A stretch of DNA of 30,057 nt, from positions 1-30,057 of the forward strand of contig CAJKDC010000023.1 in the NCBI GenBank assembly GCA_905198575.1. The letters run 5' to 3'. This document shows positions 1-8,330 of this stretch, in pieces. The translations under genes were made by a program, and so were the position numbers. This stretch comes from an uncultured Bacteroides sp. (GTDB taxonomy: Bacteria > Bacteroidota > Bacteroidia > Bacteroidales > Bacteroidaceae). The notes under the pieces are model-generated. The model was not told the origin of the DNA, searched no databases, and worked only from the letters and a program-made list of their open reading frames with translations. Positions within the stretch are counted from its first letter, which is position 1. Each line of letters begins with the position of its first letter.

Positions 1-149
1 AAAAGCTGAAGAGCATCATGAAGAATATCCACGAAGCTTGCGTTCAGTACGGTACCGAACCAGACGGTTACATCAACTATGTGAAAGGTGCAAACGTTGC
101 AGGTTTCATGAAAGTTGCCAAAGCAATGATGGCACAGGGTATTGTATAA
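1..149 (+). CDS. gdhA: Glutamate dehydrogenase, C-terminal fragment (5' end outside window)
   Basis: The reading frame is open from the window edge and ends at TAA 147-149. It encodes about 48 residues ending in MMAQGIV. The tail is nearly the same as the end of the complete glutamate dehydrogenase at 18120-19457 (shared YINYVKGAN and GFMKVA blocks), so it is the end of a second hexameric, family I enzyme. Such enzymes interconvert glutamate and 2-oxoglutarate plus ammonium in the cytoplasm. The differences between the copies (for example KAMM here and HAMM there) show they are diverged paralogues and not a recent duplication. Coenzyme specificity cannot be judged because the nucleotide-binding domain is outside the window; the symbol is tentative for that reason. 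A strong terminator follows directly. Confidence 0.93.
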   Translation, partial: KLKSIMKNIHEACVQYGTEPDGYINYVKGANVAGFMKVAKAMMAQGIV

Positions 150-160
150 TATCAAAAAAT

Positions 161-220
161 CATATCAATCAAAAAAAGACCAGCCTGAATAAACAAGCTG
201 GTCTTTTTTTGATTGATATG
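161..220. terminator. Bidirectional intrinsic terminator with perfect 24-bp stem
   Basis: Positions 161-184 are the exact reverse complement of 197-220, with a 12-base loop (185-196). The GC-rich core (gaccagc / gctggtc) is flanked by A7 and T7 runs, so it can act on both strands: for the plus-strand dehydrogenase ending at 149 and for the minus-strand barrel gene whose stop codon is at 227-229. Confidence 0.92.
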
Positions 221-226
221 GATTGA

Positions 227-991
227 TTAAAATATTTTTCCACAAAGACGGAAATTCAAAACCGGATATACCGTAATCTTACTCATTGTTTTGATAATAC
301 CTCCTTCATCTCCACCTACACTTTCAGCAGTCAGTCTGTCCTGATTACAATACAATTTAGGAGAGTTCCAGAACATACAGCCTAGTTCAAACATAAAGCC
401 AACACGTTTGTTGGGAACTGCTCTACCAAAACCTAATCCTACATAAGGTTTAAATGCAGCTGTTTCAATCTTTGCATTGATATTACCGTCTGCATCCGGT
501 TTCAGCAGATAATCACCCAGTTCGTATCCTATCTGCTCTTCGGCTGTTGCAGTAGCATTATAGTCTGCAAGTTCTTTCAATATACCGTTTTCCTTATTAT
601 AAGCCTTTACGATAGTAGAAGAGCCAAAGTATGCACCTGCAGTTACATGGAAACTGCTCGATCTGAATGGATAGACATCAACTAAAATTTTTCCGTTAGT
701 AAAACCTGTCTTAGCTTCAATCCCTACAGACTCCGGGAAATTATAACCCGACAAACTTGGTGTATTGATATTCAAATCTGTATCCACCCCAATTTTAGGG
801 AATGTGGCAAATCCGGCACGAGCCTGCACATAATGTCCTATCGGCATAGCTACATCTACACCAATACCTGGTGTACCAGCAGTAATACCTACCGATAAAT
901 GATTAAACAAGTTCTTGTCTTCCTGAGCGTTTGCTGTAAAAACAGATGCAAACATCATCATCAATGCTAAACCAATGTAATTCAATTTCAT
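227..991 (-). CDS. Outer-membrane beta-barrel protein (254 aa)
   Basis: The protein has a signal peptide with a probable cleavage after ANA (residues 20-22, then QEDK). The rest is rich in alternating hydrophobic strands and glycines, for example the stretches around SVGITAG, KPYVGLGFG and VGFMFELG, and it ends in phenylalanine as outer-membrane barrels do. The predicted role is a small porin-like or structural barrel; no enzyme motif is visible. It lies 128 bases downstream of the DUF4493 lipoprotein gene that ends the long minus-strand array. There is no clear terminator in the gap, so it may be the last gene of that array, but a good -7 box just upstream (1029-1036) allows separate expression. 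The specific family is not recognised. Confidence 0.82.
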   Translation of the reverse strand: MKLNYIGLALMMMFASVFTANAQEDKNLFNHLSVGITAGTPGIGVDVAMPIGHYVQARAGFATFPKIGVDTDLNINTPSLSGYNFPESVGIEAKTGFTNGKILVDVYPFRSSSFHVTAGAYFGSSTIVKAYNKENGILKELADYNATATAEEQIGYELGDYLLKPDADGNINAKIETAAFKPYVGLGFGRAVPNKRVGFMFELGCMFWNSPKLYCNQDRLTAESVGGDEGGIIKTMSKITVYPVLNFRLCGKIF

Positions 992-1028
992 TTTTCAGAT
1001 ATACTTTGAGTTAATAAATTAGTGTTCG

Positions 1029-1036
1029 CAAAATTA
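1029..1036 (-). promoter_or_regulatory. Candidate Bacteroides -7 box for the barrel gene at 227-991
   Basis: On the minus strand this reads TAATTTTG, a full match to TAnnTTTG, 38 bases upstream of the start codon. No TTTG is found at the expected -33 distance, so the promoter is only half supported. Confidence 0.4.
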
Positions 1037-1119
1037 CAAAAAATTAATATAAAAATAATAGAAGCACTAAGTTATAACAATTTTCTCCTTTAAAAGGTTC
1101 AAAGTACATCCCTATTTTT

Positions 1120-1818
1120 TTATCTATTGGCTACAGATAATGACTGGGTAGCCATCTGATAAGTTACCACATAGCAGGTGTTGAAAGCTAATGATTTGTT
1201 TTCATCCGCCCCATATTCACCAGATAAAGTAAACTCCTCATTATCGGTATTCGTCAACTGAAGTGTATAACTAAAAGAGGCACTCTCGCTATATGGGAAA
1301 TAAGCTATTTCATCATCCTGCAATGTTACCTTACGTTCACCTGATGCAACGGTAAATGTGTAGTCACTTATCCAATCCAGTGATGCTGGCATAGATAATT
1401 TCACAGCAAAGTTTACCATGGGGACCTGCACTTTTACAGGAGTGATTTCTCCTCCTTTTACTTCAAAAGGCTGTTCTTTATAATAAATAGGTTCCCCTTT
1501 CTCTTCATTCGTCCATTCTGCATCAGATTCGTAATTTTCACTATATACTTTCAGTGAATAATCTGTCGCAGCTTCCAGTTTAATTGTATTTTCTAACTCT
1601 TCTACTGTAAGTGTACTTTTCAGTTCTCCACCTTTATAGAGTTTTACAATCCAAGATTCATCTACAGCACGTGACTTGACTTCCGTAACTGCTTGGTTTT
1701 GTATTTCAATTCCAGTTAAAGAAAGATATCCCTCACCGGAAGTGGAAGGTGTTTCTTCCTGCTGACAACTAGACAACAGAGAGATTCCCAATAAACTATA
1801 TAATACATTCTTTTTCAT
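1120..1818 (-). CDS. DUF4493-type lipoprotein, single domain (232 aa)
   Basis: This is a predicted lipoprotein: the lipobox LLSSC places the acylated cysteine at residue 18, followed by QQEET, an acidic stretch of the kind linked to surface export in Bacteroidetes. The body resembles a short and diverged DUF4493 domain. It opens with a GYLSLTGIEI strand followed by an SRA segment, then a YSLKVYSEN strand, PIYYKEQPF, and a VNFAVKLSMP strand in place of the usual C-LAN-KV segment. It is the last lipoprotein gene of the minus-strand array, nine bases after the 707-residue PCMD protein, so it is almost certainly co-transcribed. Assignment to DUF4493 is by pattern; the function is unknown. It could be a structural or adhesin subunit. 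Confidence 0.75.
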   Translation of the reverse strand: MKKNVLYSLLGISLLSSCQQEETPSTSGEGYLSLTGIEIQNQAVTEVKSRAVDESWIVKLYKGGELKSTLTVEELENTIKLEAATDYSLKVYSENYESDAEWTNEEKGEPIYYKEQPFEVKGGEITPVKVQVPMVNFAVKLSMPASLDWISDYTFTVASGERKVTLQDDEIAYFPYSESASFSYTLQLTNTDNEEFTLSGEYGADENKSLAFNTCYVVTYQMATQSLSVANR

Positions 1819-1827
1819 TATCCTTCT

Positions 1828-3951
1828 CTATTTATCATAAACTAAAGATATATCATCAATATATAATTCACTTCCTCTGAATTTAGGATTAGCAGAATTA
1901 GAACTTGTTAAACCTCCAGATTCTCTAGATTCCACTTCATTATTAAATCCAGATTTAAAAACGAGTGAAATCTTATCAGGCGATAAACTCATATATTCAC
2001 TATCATAACAAATATTCAATAAACATTCAGTATAAGACTGAACATTGTTTACCTCATTCAACGCAGCAGAACCAATCAACTGTTCGCCACTAAAAATTTG
2101 AATACAGATATCTGAAGAATCCCCTAAATATGGAGAATACTTATACCAAAAACGAACTCCAGTCGGATGAGATTTAAATTCTATACCTTTAGTATTATAT
2201 ATTCCCAAAAACAATTCACTAGGAGTTACATTTTTAGGACTATTATAAGTACCACCATAGCCATATCCCATTGTTACAATCCAAACAGCTGTATCATCTT
2301 CACTATTAGGCCTCACATCCGATATCGGACGAGTACCAGAACGAGTATTGTAACTGTAAGATGTTATTGGGCAGTTAGGAGTAGTCATTTCATTTAAAGT
2401 AGCCCATCCTGCCCATTCATATTGTGCTCCATGTCCATTCCATCTATTCCCATCTTCTCCTCTTATAATTGAATAATTACTCAAATTACCATTCTCTAAA
2501 TCAATAATAGGATAGGTAGTTACAGCCACAGTTTCACCTTCAACTTCATCACGATAAACCCCACGAATATAATAAGTACTTCCCGGGGTTAAATCCGCCT
2601 TACGTAAATCTTCACCGAAATCAGTCCAGTTAGTTTCACCATCAATACTAAACTGATATCTCATATTTTCACTAAGAATCTCATAATCTCCGCTTATTAC
2701 ATCTTCAGCAAGAAGAGGATTCATAGTAAATTCCTTAGTCCAAATATTGCCAGGATAAGCACTCACTTTAAACTCCGGTTTATTACAAGTAAGAGTAAAT
2801 CTACGTGCTGAAAGATCTGTTTCCTTATCGCTACTCCAACGATTGTTTGCTTTTGCATCCACTTCAATAGTCGAAGAAACTGTATTTCCAGCATCCGTCA
2901 TCAACTGTGGTATTAATGAAGAAAAATCAAGAACGGCCTCTGTTGTTCCAATTTCGGGTAAAGTAATTCCCAAAGCTTTTTCTACAATATCTTTATCTTC
3001 AGCATTCGAAAGCAAATACCCTTCTTCCCGATTCAAAGAAGCGAACTTGGCATCAGCAGAGGTAAACTTCAACTTCAAATCCTGCAACGGAGAAGACAAT
3101 TTCAAATTAATAACAGCCGACTTTTTCTCTGTTTCAGCAAAAGCCAATTCATTATTCACAAAATCAGTTGATTCAAATTTAGGCTTCAGCATATACTCCA
3201 CAGGAATAGTTTCCACAACTGTAACTGTCTGCACCTCCATTTTCTCTATGGAAATATTTGCTCCAGCTTCTGTGGATAGACGCAATATTGCATGATCCCC
3301 TGCCTTGAATGGACTTACTAATTTCTCATGCTGCAATTCATACGTGCGTTCTTCACTTTGTTCCTTTAAAGTTCCATGAAACTCTACAGTAACAACAGAA
3401 CCGGCACGGAAGTAAGCACTTTGATTACCACTAATTTCAAGCGATTCATCACCTACCGATACGGTTACATAATAAGAATCATATACCTTTGCAATGCTTT
3501 CATCATAAACGACAGACAATAAAGCATTAGCAACTTTACAAGGTACAGAAACTTCAGCAGGTGTATCTTTCTTCACTTCTACCCCAGTAACAGTTCCTAA
3601 ATAATAAGGTGTATCCACAGCCAAAACTGGATTTTCTCCAAACCATGCACTCACATTATAAAAACCGGCAGGAGCCTGAATCAACTCTTCCTTATATTTC
3701 CCATCATACACTGGCGTATCAGTAGAAGTACGTACAATCTTCAAATTAAAATCCGTTGTTAGTGGATTCTCCAGCTGTAAAGGAGTAGAGCGAGCCTCTA
3801 CACTGACACCATCTGCCAATGTCACTAAAAAGCCACTCTTACCGATATATTCCTCTTCTATATCAGTACGGTTACAAGACAATGCCAAAACTGATAGTGA
3901 CACTAGGCATAACACAATATTTTGCTTGATTTTCAGTACCTTTCTATTCAT
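1828..3951 (-). CDS. DUF4493 + PCMD-like multidomain lipoprotein (707 aa)
   Basis: This is a lipoprotein with lipobox LALSC (cysteine 26) followed by NRTDIEEE. Residues about 36-240 are a DUF4493 domain, shown by APAGFYNVSAWF, TPYYLGT and CKVANALLSVVYDE. Residues about 240-390 form a second domain that resembles the C-terminal half of the 427-residue neighbour at 8331-9614. Residues about 390-480 look fibronectin-III-like (TPGSTYYIRGVYR). The C-terminal region, about 485-707, ends in ELYIDDISLVYD like a PCMD (putative carbohydrate metabolism) domain, but it lacks the W-x-[ST]-G-N-x-G motif seen in the other three PCMD proteins here, so this assignment is weaker. The start codon overlaps the stop of the upstream gene (ATGAATAG, 3944-3951), which implies translational coupling. 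Ligand and function are unknown. Confidence 0.82.
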   Translation of the reverse strand: MNRKVLKIKQNIVLCLVSLSVLALSCNRTDIEEEYIGKSGFLVTLADGVSVEARSTPLQLENPLTTDFNLKIVRTSTDTPVYDGKYKEELIQAPAGFYNVSAWFGENPVLAVDTPYYLGTVTGVEVKKDTPAEVSVPCKVANALLSVVYDESIAKVYDSYYVTVSVGDESLEISGNQSAYFRAGSVVTVEFHGTLKEQSEERTYELQHEKLVSPFKAGDHAILRLSTEAGANISIEKMEVQTVTVVETIPVEYMLKPKFESTDFVNNELAFAETEKKSAVINLKLSSPLQDLKLKFTSADAKFASLNREEGYLLSNAEDKDIVEKALGITLPEIGTTEAVLDFSSLIPQLMTDAGNTVSSTIEVDAKANNRWSSDKETDLSARRFTLTCNKPEFKVSAYPGNIWTKEFTMNPLLAEDVISGDYEILSENMRYQFSIDGETNWTDFGEDLRKADLTPGSTYYIRGVYRDEVEGETVAVTTYPIIDLENGNLSNYSIIRGEDGNRWNGHGAQYEWAGWATLNEMTTPNCPITSYSYNTRSGTRPISDVRPNSEDDTAVWIVTMGYGYGGTYNSPKNVTPSELFLGIYNTKGIEFKSHPTGVRFWYKYSPYLGDSSDICIQIFSGEQLIGSAALNEVNNVQSYTECLLNICYDSEYMSLSPDKISLVFKSGFNNEVESRESGGLTSSNSANPKFRGSELYIDDISLVYDK

Positions 3952-5596
3952 AAATTAATTCCATTTCATCCAACCATAACTGACTGCTCACTCCACCAGT
4001 AAACAGGTTTCCATATTTACTTGAACTACATACAATAATAATGTATTTAGGAGTTACATTTCGATAATACTCTAGCGGTATATCGACTTGCTTATATCCA
4101 TTTTGTTCACTTCCACTTACATTTGCATCCGATTCAAACTCTCCATAAGCAATTACAGGAGTAGCCTTAGGATTAAATTCATCCTTTTGGCGAGTTTTAA
4201 TTTGCATTTTCTCAGAAGTAAGCGCAACATACACATGACAAATATCATTTTTGCCCTTCAAAGCTGCCATTTCAGGAAGTGTATCATCCACTTTTGCTAT
4301 CGGAGAAGTAATATACTTGCAATGAATTCGCAAAGCTGATGGAAAAGCAGAAAAATCTCTTCCTAAAGTCAGGATACCATGCGTACCATCCAATTCAAAA
4401 TCACCGGTAAACAGGTTACCGGCAGCTAAACCTTTTAATACAACAGATTTGGAAGCCAAAAGAGCTGCTTTTCCAGAACCATTACACGTTTCTGTAGTAG
4501 GGGTTGTATTACTGTCACCTATGGTTGTGGACCCCGCATTACCAGTATCCCAAAAAGCAGAACTTCCTGTCTCCCACGGATTCCATAACATACCATTCGC
4601 TTTTTGTTCACTGTTCCAGTCCTCCAAAGTCCCATTAGTCAATGGCGTTGCCGGAGCAGTAGTAAACGCCTGTGCTTCACCAGCTACCCCGTCAATCGAA
4701 ACTCTATATTGATACGAGGTACCTCCCTTTAAGCCAGAAATCACCGCTGAATAATTCGTACCGTTCACCGTTACTGCCGATTGGGGTAATGTAGTCCAAC
4801 CGGCAGCAACTTCCTCTTTATATTCTATTACAGGTGTTTTACCGCTCTGAATATTTCCAGACAGCGTAGCACGACTTGTCATTGCAAATACATCTCCCCC
4901 AGAAACATTAGCTTCACGCTGATAAACATAAACCGTCCATTCTCTGGCTACATCTTCCCAACCACGAGACACAAAAAACTTCTGCGGACTAGAAAAATCA
5001 TGAATAGTGGTAGGATCAGGTGATACAGAACCTGATTGTCCTCCTAAATTCAAAGTATTTACCTGAATGTTATCCAAAGGCTGATCAGGAGATACATAAA
5101 TTACAACAACACGATTTTCCTCATCTATAACAGAACTTACCTGCCCTACTACGTCTATATTGCGCTCAATAATCTGGTTCACTGTTACTGTCCAAACATA
5201 ATCCTGATAAGTTTTCAGAGTAAAACTTACCGGAGAAGTAAAATCAACATGCGTATCAGCTTCATTGGCAGGTTCTTCAAATCCTGTTGTCGGGAACTTT
5301 GAAGCATCTGCACATACACTGGCATCATCCACTGTAATGGTAGCATTAGAGGATACAGTAAACCGCGTCACCCGCAATTGGGTCAAATCTACCGTATCAT
5401 CCACATAAAGTGTTACTGTATGTTTAGTTGCGTCTATTACAGCCTGCGCATCTCCACCTTCCGACGGTGCACACTGCCCCTCTACTTCAAACGATTCTAT
5501 ATTTCCAGCTACAATAGAATAAGGAATATCATTCTCTATCTTGCAAGCATGCAAGGCCAATATCCCAATCAACACATAAACAATCTTTTTTATCAT
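3944..5596 (-). CDS. PCMD-domain lipoprotein with two N-terminal Ig-like domains (550 aa)
   Basis: A lipoprotein signal (cysteine 18 after LHA) is followed by KIENDI. Residues about 30-140 and 145-228 are two similar Ig-like modules, each with a DFTSPVSF or DFSSPQKF strand and ending in WTVTV or WTVYV; they recall DUF5018-type domains. Residues about 235-315 are fibronectin-III-like (LKGGTSYQYRVS). Residues about 318-550 are a PCMD domain, with NGTLEDW at its start, FWDTGNAG, AAGNLFTGDF, PKYIIIVCSSSKYG and the C-terminal MELIYE. PCMD is named for a putative carbohydrate role, and a glycan-binding or structural function is possible but unproven. The gene lies 20 bases after the barrel gene at 5617, and its stop overlaps the next start by 8 bases, so the genes form one transcription unit. 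Confidence 0.87.
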   Translation of the reverse strand: MIKKIVYVLIGILALHACKIENDIPYSIVAGNIESFEVEGQCAPSEGGDAQAVIDATKHTVTLYVDDTVDLTQLRVTRFTVSSNATITVDDASVCADASKFPTTGFEEPANEADTHVDFTSPVSFTLKTYQDYVWTVTVNQIIERNIDVVGQVSSVIDEENRVVVIYVSPDQPLDNIQVNTLNLGGQSGSVSPDPTTIHDFSSPQKFFVSRGWEDVAREWTVYVYQREANVSGGDVFAMTSRATLSGNIQSGKTPVIEYKEEVAAGWTTLPQSAVTVNGTNYSAVISGLKGGTSYQYRVSIDGVAGEAQAFTTAPATPLTNGTLEDWNSEQKANGMLWNPWETGSSAFWDTGNAGSTTIGDSNTTPTTETCNGSGKAALLASKSVVLKGLAAGNLFTGDFELDGTHGILTLGRDFSAFPSALRIHCKYITSPIAKVDDTLPEMAALKGKNDICHVYVALTSEKMQIKTRQKDEFNPKATPVIAYGEFESDANVSGSEQNGYKQVDIPLEYYRNVTPKYIIIVCSSSKYGNLFTGGVSSQLWLDEMELIYE

Positions 5597-5616
5597 AAAA
5601 AGTCTATACTAGAGAT

Positions 5617-6363
5617 TTATAAATAAAAGGTCATACCAATATTGATAGAAAACAAATTGATTTTAAAGTCACCCGAGGACACACGCCGTTTGCCCTGTTC
5701 AACTTGATTTGTTTTTTGATCAATCCACTTAAAATCAAATCCCATTACACCTACAGATACTTCTACAGCGGACCAATCTGTAATAAAGGCAGTCAACCCT
5801 GGAGCAAAGCCAATTTCCAGATTATGAGCTGTTTCAAATGTACCATCGTATTTTTCTCCAGAACCTGTAGAGTTTTTTCCACGTGCATATCCGTAAGTCA
5901 AACGACACTCATTAAACAAGCCGAAGATTTTGCTACTACCCACAGGTATATAAGTTCGCAAAAAGCCAGATACCTCGTATTTATGTTCCAAATAATATAC
6001 ATCATCCAGGCTTATATTAAAATCTTCGCCTAAGTTCAATTCAAAGTTACCCATATCCAGGTAGGTGCGATTATAGGCCATACGCACACCAGCCGCCATA
6101 TTATCACGGAAGAAATATCCTACATAAGGACTAACTTTAAAGTCATATCCCAATCCTTCCACATTTTTCAGAACTAGAAAGTTCAGATTTTCCTCATCAT
6201 GTTCAGAGTATGACACTGTACCTCCAGCCATCCACTGACCTTTAGGAATAAAAACTCGCTTTTGTATCTCCCGATCTATACGAGTCATGCGAGGACGCTT
6301 AGCTGAAGCAGAAAGTATTCCTGCAAACAGCAGCACAAACACAACAAATACTTTATTTTTCAT
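5617..6363 (-). CDS. Outer-membrane beta-barrel protein (248 aa) paired with PCMD lipoprotein
   Basis: The signal peptide probably ends at SASA, about residue 21. After a basic, polar segment (RPRMTRIDREIQKR) and GQWMAGGTVSYSE, the rest consists of amphipathic beta strands such as VSPYVGYFF, AAGVRMAYNRTY and FSINIGMTFYL, typical of a small eight- to ten-stranded outer-membrane barrel. No catalytic motif is visible. It sits in the minus-strand array immediately after a DUF4493-PCMD lipoprotein gene, and a strong intercistronic RNA hairpin lies in the 81-base gap. The same PCMD-then-barrel order recurs on the plus strand at 11533-13447, which suggests the barrel and the lipoprotein work together. 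The closest general label is porin-family or outer-membrane beta-barrel protein. Confidence 0.82.
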   Translation of the reverse strand: MKNKVFVVFVLLFAGILSASAKRPRMTRIDREIQKRVFIPKGQWMAGGTVSYSEHDEENLNFLVLKNVEGLGYDFKVSPYVGYFFRDNMAAGVRMAYNRTYLDMGNFELNLGEDFNISLDDVYYLEHKYEVSGFLRTYIPVGSSKIFGLFNECRLTYGYARGKNSTGSGEKYDGTFETAHNLEIGFAPGLTAFITDWSAVEVSVGVMGFDFKWIDQKTNQVEQGKRRVSSGDFKINLFSINIGMTFYL

Positions 6364-6376
6364 TATTCATAAGGAT

Positions 6377-6419
6377 AACCGAAAACGGAGAAGAACTTTT
6401 TTCTTCCCCATTTCCGGTT
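6377..6419 (-). promoter_or_regulatory. Intercistronic RNA hairpin, 19-bp stem with three G-U pairs
   Basis: In the minus-strand transcript, positions 6419-6401 pair fully with 6395-6377 around a 5-base loop, using sixteen Watson-Crick and three G-U pairs. On the plus strand the three wobbles become A-C mismatches, so the structure fits an RNA made from the minus strand. No U-tract follows, so it is not a classical terminator. It lies between the stop codon at 6445 and the start at 6363 and could act in mRNA processing or stability, or as an attenuator. Confidence 0.65.
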
Positions 6420-6444
6420 AAAGTTATAATATTATATTTCTATT

Positions 6445-8325
6445 TTATTCTTGTAAAGATGGCTCACCATCGTAAATTAACTCAAAGTCATCTACATACA
6501 TCAAGCTACCGGTACTTCCTGTAAAATAATCACCATATTTACTTGCTGAAGCTACCACTATTATATATTTAGGCTTACGGGTTAAATCACGATATTTCAG
6601 GTCAATTGTAAATTCTTGCCATTCACCCGTACCTTTTGCTTCTTCATCGGTAATAGAACCATACGCAATGATATTCGGATTATTGGTAGAGAAATCAATC
6701 GCATTCTTATATTTGAAATTAACCGGATCATCACCACTTAAATCACCATTGACTTCGTATGCATATTTATGACCTTCGTAATCAAAGCCTTCATTATCCA
6801 CTAAAACAATATAAATACCACACAAATCACCACCAGCTTGCTGAAGCAATGTCTTATATTCTCCTCCATCTTCCGGATAATCAACATTCGTACCTCTATT
6901 ATACTTAAACCATCCTTTCATTTGAGTAGGACGTGACGTAAAAGGTTGTCCGAAGTTTATTTTAGCCTGATAAGTTGACATATTTGCACTACAGAAATGA
7001 CCTGTATAAATATTTCCAGCGGCAAACTTACCCATTTTTAAAATTTTTACGCCAACCCATTGAGATTGCATCTTCACGCTTTTTCCTCCTAAAGTATGCA
7101 TTTCCGTTTCTTCTGGCGATGTCGGATTTTTACTCAATGTAACTGTTCCACCATTTCCTGAATCCCAGAAAGAAAATAACATCTTATTAGAGTCAAAAGC
7201 AGTAGCATCACCTGAAGCAATTGCATACCAAGGTGAACTATCTTTCTCTTCTTGCCGCCACCAGTTATCAAAGTTGCTATTTGGAAGAGCTTCTACCGTT
7301 TCCGTAGTAAATTCTGTTACGCTACTTATATATTCCTCTTCACCATATACCATCCGGCATTCATATACGGTAGCTGGTGTCAATCCTTCAACTTTTGCCT
7401 TATAAGTTTCCTCTTCAACAGTAGTTACCAAAGGAGTCCATTCTTCAGTATTTTTCTGACGATACTCCATCACCATCTTAGTCGGTTCCAAGCTTTCCGT
7501 TGTAACAGCAGTTCCTTCCAAATACGCAAACTTAGACCATGCATTAGTAGAAGAAACTGTCAATGTTGTTTTCGGTTGAGTAGAAATAGTTACATTATAT
7601 GTATAAGTCCGTGTTGTTTCATCAATAGAAATACTTACATTTCCTCCTGTTATTTCACCTACTTTATATTTCAAGATATAATGATCACGAGCCTGAACAT
7701 TTTTAATTGTATCAGTCTGCGAATTTTGAACATCCTGCTTATTAACCACATTAACCGTTGCTTTCAAATCCGTTACCGGGAAATAAGCTGACTTATTTTC
7801 CTGCCCCATAACAAATTTAAGTGCGGTAATACCTGCATTCTCCGAATTATCATCTACAGTCACATCCGCTTCCTTGAAAGCATCAATAAAAGACTGGTCA
7901 AATATCACTGTAACCTTTACATTAGCAAGCGTACAAATTACTGTTTCATTAACTTCTTTGTCCTTTTCAATATTAATTTCAGCACTTCCTGCATAATAAG
8001 GTTTGTCGAATCCAGACGTTTTACCATCGAAACCAGCTGATGAAGCTTTCAATGTATATGTACCAACAGGTAAAGCGATCTGCTCACCCTCCCATTCCGT
8101 CCAATCATTGGTTTGTTTTACAATCTCCCCATCTTTCGCAATAATTTGCACGGCTATTTGTTTCGGATTATATGGAGTTTCTGCACGTGAAATAGCAGAA
8201 GTATTTACTCCTAAATCTAAACGAAGATAACCTATATTTCCATTTGAAAAATCCTGTTCCTGCTGGCAAGAAACCATAAAAACAAAGGACAAAAGAATAA
8301 CTAATATAGAATTAACCTTTTTCAT
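6445..8325 (-). CDS. DUF4493-Fn3-PCMD lipoprotein (626 aa)
   Basis: This is the most complete member of the family here. The lipobox MVSC gives cysteine 20, followed by QQEQD. Residues about 30-250 are a clear DUF4493 domain: IGYLRLDLGV, SRAET, LPVGTYTLKASS, KPYYAGS and CTLANVKVTVIFD. Residues about 258-345 are fibronectin-III-like (LTPATVYECRMVY). Residues about 347-620 are a PCMD domain, with SFWDSGNGG, AAGNIYTGHF, PKYIIVVASASKYGD and DDFELIYD. Such proteins are known only as Bacteroidetes cell-envelope lipoproteins with a presumed carbohydrate-related or adhesive role. The gene starts 5 bases after the stop of the upstream DUF4493 gene and is followed by a barrel gene, consistent with an operon. 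The in-frame ATG at 8325 gives a good signal peptide. Confidence 0.9.
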   Translation of the reverse strand: MKKVNSILVILLSFVFMVSCQQEQDFSNGNIGYLRLDLGVNTSAISRAETPYNPKQIAVQIIAKDGEIVKQTNDWTEWEGEQIALPVGTYTLKASSAGFDGKTSGFDKPYYAGSAEINIEKDKEVNETVICTLANVKVTVIFDQSFIDAFKEADVTVDDNSENAGITALKFVMGQENKSAYFPVTDLKATVNVVNKQDVQNSQTDTIKNVQARDHYILKYKVGEITGGNVSISIDETTRTYTYNVTISTQPKTTLTVSSTNAWSKFAYLEGTAVTTESLEPTKMVMEYRQKNTEEWTPLVTTVEEETYKAKVEGLTPATVYECRMVYGEEEYISSVTEFTTETVEALPNSNFDNWWRQEEKDSSPWYAIASGDATAFDSNKMLFSFWDSGNGGTVTLSKNPTSPEETEMHTLGGKSVKMQSQWVGVKILKMGKFAAGNIYTGHFCSANMSTYQAKINFGQPFTSRPTQMKGWFKYNRGTNVDYPEDGGEYKTLLQQAGGDLCGIYIVLVDNEGFDYEGHKYAYEVNGDLSGDDPVNFKYKNAIDFSTNNPNIIAYGSITDEEAKGTGEWQEFTIDLKYRDLTRKPKYIIVVASASKYGDYFTGSTGSLMYVDDFELIYDGEPSLQE

Positions 8326-8330
8326 CTTTC

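Noticed and set aside
1099..1116. caaagtac followed by ccctattttttt near the end of the 232-residue gene, resembling the shared promoter element
   Set aside because: The spacing is about 10 bases instead of 33 and only one half-site is present.
2843..3295. 150-residue plus-strand open frame inside the 707-residue lipoprotein gene
   Set aside because: It lies fully antisense to a gene with clear domains and signal peptide, and its translation has no recognisable motif.
7252..7791. 179-residue plus-strand open frame antisense to the 626-residue lipoprotein gene
   Set aside because: Composition (many Ser, Phe, Ile, Cys) is typical of the antisense of a beta-rich AT-rich gene; no start context or homology pattern.
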